From positions 255,363 through 281,682 of the forward strand of contig NW_001865075.1 of assembly GCF_000002865.3 (NCBI RefSeq): a stretch of 26,320 nt of DNA, in the 5' to 3' direction. Below the pieces are notes generated by a model, which worked only from the letters and a program-made list of their open reading frames with translations, had not been told where the DNA came from and searched no databases. Source of the DNA: Monosiga brevicollis MX1 (Eukaryota; Opisthokonta; Choanoflagellata; Craspedida; Salpingoecidae). The translations under genes and the position numbers were made by a program. Shown piece after piece: positions 17,401 to 26,320 of this stretch (position 1 is the first letter of the stretch; every line of letters starts with the position of its first letter).

Positions 17401-18563
17401 GGTGTCGGTTGCTCAACAGCTGTGTAAGGGTCGCTCCAGAGAGCTGAATGAAAAAAAAAGGGGGGGGGGGCAATAAAAACCAGCAATTCAAGCGGTCCGA
17501 ACTCGAACCGCTTTCTTGCAGCGCCGCCTATTCTTCAGGGCAGTCAGGGGTTTGGCCCGGGTGTGAGCGATGACGTGGCAGGCCTGCGATGCGGGGAGCG
17601 GGGTGACTCTTTCAAATCTTTCACCGCAATAGAGGGAGACGCAGGCAAGCGGGCAGGAGACGAGCAGGAAGGGGCAAACAAGAGAGAAGAAGAAGAAGAA
17701 GGAAAGGAAAGACAGAGGAGAAGAGGAGAAAGGCGGCACGGGAGAAGAAGAGGGAGCGAGCGGGGGGGAAAAAGGAGCGAGAGGAAGGCGAGATCCGCGC
17801 GCAGCTGATGCCGGTCGCGCAGCACGTACTTGTTATCAAAAAAAAGAAAAAAATAAAATTCAGGGTCAGAGGAAGTAAGTGATAAGGTCGGCGGTTCAGA
17901 GAGAGGTACTGTGCTGCATTTTGGGACAGGGTTGATTTCAATTTGAATTCAGAGATGTAGAAGAATGGCGCATTGGGTTCAGAGAGCTAGCGAGACCAAA
18001 GCTTTCTTCCTTTGTTGCCTTGCTGTTGGATTGTTGCTATCGAGTACCCGTTCTCAACACCTGTTTCAAACACATTCTCTATATCGCTGACATTTTCAAT
18101 GAATGGCGTCGATTTTGGAGGGGTATACTTGAGAAAGGGAGGATCTCTGTCTTCTCTCTCTCTCTCTTTCTTCTGCTATTCTTCTCTCCCTCTCTTCTCT
18201 CTCTATTTTTGTTTTTTCTCTCTCTATTTTTGTCTCTCTTGGTCCAGAGTGGAAACTTCAGAGAGAGAGAGAGATTTTGAGAGAGAGAGAGGAACGGCAG
18301 TGCGGTGGAGGAGTCACCAGTGGGCGGGTCACGTGTGTGAGAGAGAGAGAGAGAGTGAGTGTGTGTGTGGGCGGGAGCGCTTCTCTGCCGGGGGCCTGGT
18401 CTTGGTCTGGTGTGCCGTGTCTGGGCGAACTTTCTTTGAGGGGACGTGCACTGCTTGTTTGCGCGTTGTTGGCTTTGGTGGGTGGTGTGGGAGCAGCCTT
18501 CGCCGTGCCTGTCCGCAGCAAGAGGAGGGTGCCGGCCGCGAGGACGGTGGCTGTACGGGTAGC
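17401..18563. other. Divergent promoter region with purine/pyrimidine tracts
   Basis: About 1.16 kb between the divergent starts of IFT74 (-) and the PH/RUN/SH3 gene (+). It holds a G-run (17461-17470), a long purine-rich stretch (about 17680-17790), an A-rich stretch near 17837-17860, a CT-rich tract (about 18151-18240) and GA-rich tracts at 18260-18292 and 18340-18356. Apparent open frames here are low-complexity products of these tracts. I see no separate gene. Confidence 0.55.
18151..18292. repeat. CT-rich tract followed by GA-rich tract
   Basis: TCTC-type repeats (about 18151-18240) are followed after a short spacer by GAGA-type repeats (18260-18292). The two halves are therefore roughly complementary and could fold back. 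The CT part also contains a repeated CTCTCTATTTTTGT-like unit. Confidence 0.7.
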
Positions 18564-21500
18564 ATGGCTACGCCCCTTGTGCTGGAGGGATGGTTTCTGA
18601 AGCGAAAGCCTACCCTTTGGGGCTGGGACCGCCGGTGGTTCAAGGTTGGTGCCCCTCCCCCCGCTCTTTCGCCCTTTCAGCCCCAGCTCGCTTGTTCGCC
18701 CGTACGCCTTCAATCGCGAGCAAACTCGTGTCCACCGCCGTATACGCACGCGTGTTGATGGCCGGGCCGCTGGATACTGACCGCTTACCGCACATGGGCC
18801 TATGGGCCAATGCCATGAATAGGTCATTGATGGTCAAGTGATGTACTTTGTACAAGAACATGACGATGTTGATCGCCGCAAGGGTGGCTTCAGTCTCCAG
18901 GACATTGAGGACGTGGTGCCCTGCAACTTTTCCAGCAAGGCCAAGGCCCTGCCCCAACAGCAGCAGCGTTACGCCCGGCAGGGCTTGCGAATCGAAGTTT
19001 ATCGTGACGGCTCACTTCGCTCCTATGAGCTCCTTTGCTTGGTGGGTCACACTGCCCTCTCGTCTCAAGTTGAGCGGGGTGCTTGGGGGCTTTTCTATCC
19101 CTTTGCTTTTTTGCTGGGCCAGGCCAGGCCTGCCTGTCCCTACCCCTGGCCTGCCTGTCCCTACCCCTGGCCCGCCTGTCCCTACCCTTGGCCTGCTGAC
19201 ACCTGAGCACCTTTCGTGCCGCTCAATCGTCATGTCCGTTTGGCCCATCTCAACTTTGATAGGAGCGTGAGGAGGTCTATGAAACCTGGCTCAACCTGCT
19301 CGACTTGCGCACGCGCTTGCTTCGCGAAAATCTGGTGAATCGACCACGCTCGCTGACCACTCGCTCTGAGAACGATGGCTTCGAGGTCTTGCCCATGCCG
19401 AACGAAAGTCAAGCACAGGCGCCGCAGCGCACTGCTAGCCGACGCTCCGTGCGCTTTGCCGATGCGGGTGCATCCGAAGCGGATTCAGATCTGGCTCACA
19501 ATGCCGCCCTCAATGACTTTGGCGTCAACGAATCTAGTGATGAGGAGGATGAAGCTTCGGTCTCAGATAGCCCTCGCCCAGCTGCTAAAGGCGCCGCCGT
19601 CATATCAGGGTCTCACCACGACAATGATCAAATCAACAATCATGACGCCGTTGAAGATACCAACGCATCAGAGCCAAATCTACCATCAGAGCCCGGACAC
19701 AGCGCTGAATCCCAGGATGGTGCCGCCGACGCCGACCAATCGGAGACACGCACCTATCGCTCTCGATCTCGCGCCATCTCCGTCTCATCGGCGCGTCAGA
19801 TCAAGGTCATGGTCCAAGCCGAGAACTACCTCACCTTTCCCCGCGAGGGGTTGACAACCGTCGGTGATCTCATGACTTTGGTATGCGCCTTTGTATCATT
19901 CATTGAGCATCATGCAAAGCATCTTTGAGTCCGCATCAAACTGGTTCTCTGACGACTTTGGCTCGCTGCAACTCCTTGGCTCGCCCCTTCACCTTTGTCA
20001 CCCAGATTGAGAGCCAGCTCAAGCGGCAACCCGAATGTTTGCGACTGTGGTGCCTCACCTTCCCGCACGACATCCGCGAGTGCGTCACCGTGCGCCCTTA
20101 TTTAGCACAACAGCATAGCTTGCCCAGACCCTGGAGGAGCCGCTGTCAGGTTGCTCACGATGACTCGACATGAATCCCTGTAGGCTGCCAGATGATGAGT
20201 CCTTGGACCTCCTCGGCTCTCTCACCTCCCAATTGCTCCTGACTACATCAGAGGATCGGTGCGTGTTTACGGTGGTGTTGATGACTTTGATGGCCGTGCG
20301 TGCACTAGCGCGAGGTTGATGCCAACGTCACCTCTCCAGCCGAAGCCGAGTGCCATCTTCGGTGCCACGTGTTGACTCACAAGTCTGAGTGCATGTCGCC
20401 CTGGCACGCTCACCATGCTGTCGCTTCACGCACCCTTGATAGCTCTGTTCTTTGCATCCACCGTCGCAAGGGCACGCCTCTGGTCGACTTGGTGCCGAAG
20501 CGCATCACAGCAGATCAGGCACGGCCTCTGTCTCAACCGCTGCTCTACTGTCCCAGCTAGCGCGGTGACCCTGACCTGTCCACCTTCTGTCGCCACTCCT
20601 TGCCGCTGCTGCTATGCCTAGATCCTAACCGGTGCCATGTTGTCGCCGGCTGGGGCGCGACAATGGGAGGCTCCTTCTTCTTGGCTTCAAATTTTCACTG
20701 CCATGGAACAGCCTGAGCTGTACTGGCGTGATGATAGCGCTCAAGGCACCGGTAGGTCTTCTGCGACACCACTGCTCAAGAACTTTTCGACTTGATTCAG
20801 GTGGTTGACTCGTCGAGTTCAGACCGCAGCCTCAGAACGCTTTTTTTTCTTGCCTCGTGCCAGATCAGATATTTGCACGCGAAGATCAAGTCGTGGCGTT
20901 CTCAGATACAGCGCGTGCCACCGGTGCGTCATTTCCTGCTGCACCTGCTTGTCTCCCGCAAGCGTTGCTCCAAGCCATATTCATCTCGACCGTGGTTCCT
21001 CGTGGGGTCATAGGACAAGCCGGCATGATCATGTTGAAGGCAGCCAAGGCCAGTCGACCCAGTCGTAGCGGACGTGAGTTGTCTCGGCCTTGTACCGGAG
21101 TACCTTATTTTGTTTCTGCGGTCTTGCGTGCCACTGGGGTTTCCAAGGCCTCCCTTTTCGCTGCCTTGCGTATCTCCCTCCTTTTGGGCCACCTAGCCCG
21201 CACATGCCATTACCTTAGCTAGTTGTCTCGAAATGGCTTGTCGCCTAATGATAACTGGTTGATTTTGATGCTTCCCCGCGTCCTTCTCAATTTTGCTGCC
21301 TGTCCTGGAAAACGCGTGACCTTCTTGCTTAGCCTCTGGCCTCGAAGAACGGCGTGCACGATCCATGTCATCGACTCTGGTGCTCGATGGTATGCTATCC
21401 ATTCGTGCCAAAGGACAAGGCTGGGGTCAGCGACGCTGCCGCTTGGATGCAGACCGGATCGAGATTTTCAAGGTCGGCAAGCTCGGCGCTTCACTCAAGA

Positions 21501-24500
21501 TCGACCTCGATTGCATCCTTATCCTCACGGATGGGGGCGTTGAGCAAGTGCGTTGGCTTTTGCCTCGATCAGCTGGGCCACCGTCGTCAACGCTGTAGCA
21601 TTGCTAGCAGACTCGCATCTCATCGTCCCAATTTTTAACACAGAACGTCCATTTGCTATATTTTGATGAGGCCGCTGCCAAAACAAGCGAGCTGGCTCTG
21701 GGCTCAGATGACGCTCAGCTGTATGCACAGGTAGAACTGCTTTTCTGCTCGTTTGCAGGCTCCTTCGACTGATTTATACCTCAAGACGCCCTTGTCCCGG
21801 TCGGTGCCAACTACAGCTTTTCTCACTCAATCTTGCCATGCACGATTCTAGTGGTGGGAGGTACTGCAGCGCCGCGTGCCCGTGGTGAGCAAGCAGGGCT
21901 GGTTGTCCAAGCGTGGCGAGCTCAACACCAAGTGGAAGCGGCGATGGTTTGAGCTTCGAGGGCGCTCTCTCTTCTATGGCCCCGAGAAGGTGAGACCCCT
22001 TGCATCGGGTCACACGCTGGGCGCCGATGTGGTGGATTCCGCTCACCTATTGGAGGGGCCCTTGCGTATGGGCCACGTCTGCGTCAGGGAATATGGAAAG
22101 CCCGCATCAACCTGGCTCGATGCGACAACGTGATCATTGCTGATGAAGACGACGTGGACGACTCCTTTGTGTTTTACGTTGTGCACAACCAGCGCACCTA
22201 CAGCATTCGAGCAGATAATGAACATTCCCTGCTCGATTGGGTGCAAATCCTGCGCATGTGCCTCCCAGATCAACGAGTATTGCATCAAGGGCGCCTGCAC
22301 AAGCTGGGTGTTTACAACCGTACCTTCAAGCCCCGCTTCTTCCAGCTCACGCCGAGTCGCCTCTTGTACTTTGATGATGAGGTTTGTGTTTCAGAATCGT
22401 TGAATATGCGATGTATCTTTCAATCATCTCTGGCCGTGCATCACAGGCTTTCCGCCTCCTGAATTTTGTGTGTGCGTTTGGGTTGTGCTTTGTTGTCCGT
22501 GTTGGTTTTTCTATTGATCATCCACACCACTTGCCATCGCGCCAACAAATATGTGCCAATGATAGACGTATAGTCGTTGCAAGGGCCAGATTGACTTGAG
22601 TTTGGTGCGCAAGGCTGAGCCCTTTAGCGGCAGTGGCGGCTTTCACTTTGCCATCAACGCTCAAGATCGAGCATTTGAATTACGTGCCGACACGGACGCC
22701 CAACGCCAACAGTGGATTGGCCTCATCAATGACGCCATTGCTGCCCTTTTGGCTGCGTCTGCAGCTAGCGCTGCGGCAGCCATGCTCGATCCGGCGAATC
22801 GGGGCGAAACGGGTACCTTGCAACGCATGGCATCTTCTGATTCGCTGCAGGACATTGAGCCTTCTAAAGAATCAACCGACGATCATGGGCGATCGGAAGG
22901 CAATCATACGGCAACAGCGACGAGCCATGCAGCTACCACAGCCCACCCAGCCGGTCGCGGCAGCGAGCCTGCCCGGGCTCCATGGGACGTTGACGTGCCT
23001 GAGGTCAGTGCATGAAATGTGCCAAAGCTCACTGGGCACCATGGTTGCCTGCCTGCCTGCCATCTCACGGCCGTGGGATTGCATAGGTGGGACCGCCAGC
23101 CGATTTCGAGGCGAACGACGTGCTCGGGGCTTGGGATGTAGGCTCTGCGAACCAAGCACCGCATTGGAGTTCAAGCTCAACTGCACTGACGCGTGAGGAA
23201 ATGGACGCTTTGGCAGCCAGCTTGGTACGTGCTGCTTCGCGAACGCCACCACGCTCCTTCTGCCAAATCTGATGCAGAAGAAACTCAAGTCTGGCTGTTG
23301 TGTGGGGCTGCAGGATGCGGAAGAACCGCCTGCCAGCAGCATTTTAGAGTATTTGGAGAGCGAACCGTTTGATACGCGTCCACGACGTTCCATGGCGGCC
23401 AGTGTCTTCTCGACATCAGGTGACGACGGGCGTTTGTCAGTTTCAGACGGCAACGAGCCAAATCGCCATGGACTACTGATGGAAGACGACGAAGAGGAGG
23501 AGGAGATGTTGGAGCCGGATGAGGTCAGTCTCATTTTTGAGGGGGGGGGTGAAATAAAAAGGCTAAAATCTCACAACTTGTCCTTGGTTTCAAATGTGTG
23601 TGTGTGTGTGTGTGTGTGGCTGCGCTATGGGGGGTTTGCAGCTCACGCCTGAAGTGGAGCAGCGCCTTATGGCCAGTTTGGCCACGAGCATGACGGACGG
23701 GGACAATGATTTAGCGCCGCCCGAGTCGGCTGAGCAATCCGAGGGCAATGCACTGGACGTGGTGACGCCCTCTAGCCTGCGTGTCATTTTGCATACTCTC
23801 AGCAAAGATCAACATCAAGCAGGCGCCTTTGGCAGCGGGCGCACGATTACACGCATTCGCTTGTCTGGTTGTGTACTTTCCGTCAATGAGCGCAACGAAT
23901 GGTCCTTGGCAGCCGGTTCTACATGGCATGCGCCCAATGTGGCGTATGACGGTCCCGTAGAGCAGATGACGCTACCGCCCAACGTCCGAGTCATGTTTTT
24001 GAAGGATCTGCACGCGTGGCATGTCCCGGCCCCTGGCAGCGGCGCACTGCCCAGCGCTGCGGCTAGCTCAAGCACCCCAGCTTCGCTGCCCCCAGCACGC
24101 ATCCATCGCAATGTCAGCGCTGCAGAGCAACGCTTTGCGCAGGTCAGTCAAGCTTCTGAGCAGATGGCTTCCCGTTTGCCAGGGCAACCCTCCATGAGCG
24201 CGCTGCTGTGAAAACCCAGGAATGGATTCTTGCTCTTATTTTCTGCCCCGCTGATTGGTGTGCTCGGGGGTTGTACTTTTTGCAGTACAAACATACTTCG
24301 TTGTTGGCCAACTTGAAGCGCGCCGTGCGCATCCTGACCGACTTTGTGTGCGCGGCGGACGATGCTGAGGATGACCAGCAAAACGGGGATACTGGTGCCC
24401 GAGGTGTGTAATGATGCTTGTCCAGGAGATGCAAACTGCGCTCTGATAGTCCCATCTGACTGGGCGATCGCGGACCTGGCTTGTTCCTGTTAGGGTTGGT

Positions 24501-25866
24501 GCGGCGCTGTGACGACATGGCCAGTCCCAAGATTGGAAGCTTGGTGCGCCAGCACTTTTGTTCAGCCATGGCTCACATCTTTGTCAAGGGCCTGCAAGTA
24601 TCGTACGTAGTGCAGCGTGCCGAGACACAGCACGGAGATGGGCGCCGAGCCGCACGGGGAAGAGGGCACGCTATTCATGACGATTGCACGCTTGTAGACG
24701 ATATGGTGGCTTTTTCAAGACCACGGTCTGGGACGTCCTGGTGGCCTTGACGCCGGCGCCCAGCGCAGCGACCAGCAGCATGCTGCGCAAGGCGTATCTG
24801 GTTGTTCGTGATTTGCAACAGAATCCGGTCCGTCAAGAAACGTGACACTTGGTAGTAGGGGCGTGCCTACGGTGGTGCGCGTCGTCGTTCATCCGGTCGC
24901 GCTTTGTTTGGTGGCTGGTGCTAGAATATGAACAACAGCAACGACGTGCGCGTGCGGTCATTCTTTTGCGCGGCACTAACGCATCACTTTCTGGAAGAGT
25001 GGCTGCAGGCGGTGTATATGTGCGTTTGAGGATTGTGTGCAGCAGAGGCTCATAGATGGGTCTTGGTGTGCGGTGTTTGGGCGTTGTTCGGCATTGGATG
25101 TGATGTCGCTTGCCCACAAGCAGCCTGCGTCGCAAGTTCCAAGGCTCGGGGAACCTCATGGCATGTGTTTGCTGTTTGGGACTGGGACCAATGTAGGGAC
25201 AAGCCTCGCTTGGCCAAGTGGTACAAGCCCGAATCTTTTTGGTGCATGTGCCCACAGAGCTGTTTTGAAGAGCTGTTGTTGATGTTGACGCCACTTCATG
25301 GCTTACCGTTTCGCTTGCACACGTCCTGGGAGCGAACCTTTGCGGGACGGGGTGCTGACCCCATGGGAGCCACCGACAGGTATAGTTTGCATCCTGCACC
25401 ATGTTCATGACCGCATGGTGGCGTGCCTCATGTTGATTGGTCGCGGGTGTCCTGATTTCAGCTACAACTATGCGATGGAGGTGCCGGCTGGCACTGGTAT
25501 GATGGCCAGCGAGGCCGAGCTTGGGGATTTGCACGATCTGCCCTTGGTTCAGGCGCTCTACGACAACGACCAGCCTGGTGGGTCTTGCTGCTCAGGGCTG
25601 ACGTCTTCTTAAACCGATAGTTGTGCAGAGTTTGCTTGGCGTCCGCAAACTCATGGCGCTTGTGTGGGGATGGGGCATTGATAGCGGACGAAGCGGAGCT
25701 GGTGTTTGAGCGCGGCGACATTCTGCGGGTTATCAAGGTTTTGAATGAGGACTGGCTCAAGTGCGAGCTGAATGGGCAGGAAGGCATCGTTCCTTGCAAC
25801 TACGTCGAGGAGCTGGATCAAATGGAAGCTGAGCTGTACATGCTCACCCATGACTACGAAGCTTGA
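18564..25866 (+). CDS. Multi-PH, ubiquitin-like, RUN and SH3 domain scaffold protein
   Basis: A large spliced gene, about 25 exons and 1449 aa in my model. Exons: 18564-18644, 18823-19041, 19263-19880, 20006-20079, 20184-20258, (20340-20382, 20511-20564 uncertain), 20622-20751, 20864-20923, 21014-21073, 21333-21547, 21644-21730, 21852-21989, 22088-22381, 22584-23003, 23087-23224, 23314-23523, 23642-24142, 24286-24403, 24494-24602, 24698-24827, 24925-25019, 25197-25379, 25462-25577, 25685-25866. Domains: PH1 (about 1-125, LEGWFLKRKP); acidic linker; ubiquitin-like segment (about 279-345); PH2 (about 484-580); PH3 (GWLSKRGELNTKWKRRWFEL); PH4 (GRLHKLGVYNRTFKPRFFQL); acidic linker with EDDEEEEEM; RUN (about 1140-1350, ending RLAKWYKPESF); SH3 (ALYDNDQP, GDILRVIKV, GIVPCNYVEEL). 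PH domains imply phosphoinositide membrane binding, RUN a small-GTPase or trafficking role, SH3 proline-motif partners. RUN followed by a C-terminal SH3 recalls animal RUSC1/RUSC2. Confidence 0.88.
19129..19191. repeat. 21-bp minisatellite, three copies, in an intron
   Basis: Three consecutive 21-bp units (19129-19149, 19150-19170, 19171-19191). The first two are identical and the third has two changes. It lies in the second intron of the scaffold gene, between the two halves of PH1. Being a multiple of three, it keeps a repetitive open frame that is not coding. Confidence 0.9.
20259..20621 (+). other. Stretch of the scaffold gene with unresolved exon(s)
   Basis: The flanking exons end in phase 2 (20258) and start in phase 0 (20622), so at least one further exon is needed here. 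A phase-consistent option is 20340-20382 plus 20511-20564. Another reading uses the longer open stretch 20307 to about 20519, with the previous exon extended to end at TGC before GTGTTT. Neither shows a recognisable motif. Confidence 0.5.
23595..23618. repeat. TG microsatellite in an intron of the scaffold gene
   Basis: Twelve TG dinucleotides, about 20 bp before the CAG acceptor of the exon starting at 23642. Confidence 0.9.
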
Positions 25867-26271
25867 GTGGAAAAGAGTGTTTCCAAAGCTGTTTCGTCCC
25901 GTCATGTCTGCTGAGCAGGCCTGTCACAAGGTGTTTCTTTTTATTGATATCCGGCATCCTGTCTCACTTTTCTCCACGACCACGTGGCAAATCCACACGC
26001 TGTTCTTACGTATCGTATGTCAAGCCACAAAAAAAAAAAAAGAGGCAGCAACTCGACGCATACCAGTGGCAGAGACCGAGAGGCCGAGACTGAGACTGAG
26101 ACGACAGAGGTCCAGAGAAGAAAAGAGAAACAGCACAAGACAAGGGAAGAGAGAGAGATGAATTGGTAAGAAAATTGAATTGGTTAGCAGAGAGAGAGAG
26201 AGTGTGTGTGTGTGTGTGTGCGTTAGAGAGAGAGAGAGAGAGAGTGTGTGTGTGTGTGTGTGTGTGTGCGT

Positions 26272-26319
<48 letters not shown>

Positions 26320-26320
26320 G
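25867..26320. other. 3' flank of the scaffold gene
   Basis: Includes the 3' untranslated region, a 12-13 bp A-run near 26030-26041, a purine-rich stretch (26075-26160) and the terminal microsatellite. No further gene is visible before the window ends. Confidence 0.5.
26188..26320. repeat. Compound GA/GT microsatellite with a higher-order unit
   Basis: Blocks of (GA)n followed by (GT)n and a GCGTTA connector occur in succession (to about 26225, then to about 26273), followed by a third long GA block running to the window edge. The true end is not seen. Confidence 0.9.

Noticed and set aside
17563-17808. Lys/Arg/Glu-rich 81-codon open frame
   Set aside because: It is a translation of a purine-rich tract with no recognisable sequence features.
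19042-19206. Repetitive open frame with Pro/Tyr/Trp/Ala units
   Set aside because: It is the 21-bp minisatellite read through an intron between two halves of a PH domain.

Overview
The window reads as nuclear DNA of a compact, intron-rich, GC-rich unicellular eukaryote. I infer a choanoflagellate of the Monosiga/Salpingoeca kind. The reasons are short GT-AG introns (about 70-280 nt, donors often GTGCGT), an intraflagellar transport gene close in sequence to the animal one, a WAVE-complex subunit, a PH/RUN/SH3 signalling scaffold and a Ser/Thr-rich single-pass membrane protein. The species is not proven by the sequence.

Layout, left to right: (1) the 3' part of an ABCF2-type ABC-F ATPase (+, 65-1672); (2) a convergent single-exon gene for a disordered/coiled-coil protein (-, 2477-3775); (3) a tandem cluster of four identical tRNA-Asp(GTC) genes (+, 3910-4522), each with a T-run terminator and an upstream TATA-like element; (4) about 1.3 kb of gene-poor DNA holding a 19-bp inverted repeat; (5) a small two-exon gene for an unfamiliar protein with two tandem Cys/His modules (-, 5835-6436); (6) a gene-poor stretch with a 50-bp near-perfect palindrome and a diverged direct repeat; (7) a single-exon PARP-fold ADP-ribosyltransferase-like gene (+, 7573-9006); (8) a secreted/single-pass membrane protein with Ser/Thr-rich stalks (+, 9932 to about 12485); (9) BRK1/HSPC300 in three exons (+, 13067-13588); (10) IFT74 in 13 exons (-, 14246-17400), whose start codon is split by an intron; (11) a divergent promoter region full of polypurine/polypyrimidine tracts; (12) a gene of about 25 exons for a multidomain scaffold with four PH domains, a ubiquitin-like segment, a RUN domain and a C-terminal SH3 (+, 18564-25866); (13) a compound GA/GT microsatellite at the right end.

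The genes do not form one pathway, as expected for a eukaryote. Two serve cytoskeleton-based structures (BRK1 in actin nucleation through WAVE, IFT74 in the IFT-B complex of the flagellum). The PH/RUN/SH3 protein is probably a membrane-bound trafficking or signalling adaptor. ABCF2 belongs to the ribosome-associated ABC-F ATPases. Exon models were assembled by hand from splice signals, frame and remembered family sequences. The IFT74, BRK1 and RUN-SH3 models are phase-consistent throughout. The uncertain parts are 20259-20621 in the scaffold gene and the Ser/Thr-rich frame change and final exons of the membrane-protein gene. The least familiar items are the tandem Cys/His protein, the Cys-rich N-terminus of the PARP-like protein and the domain combination of the scaffold.
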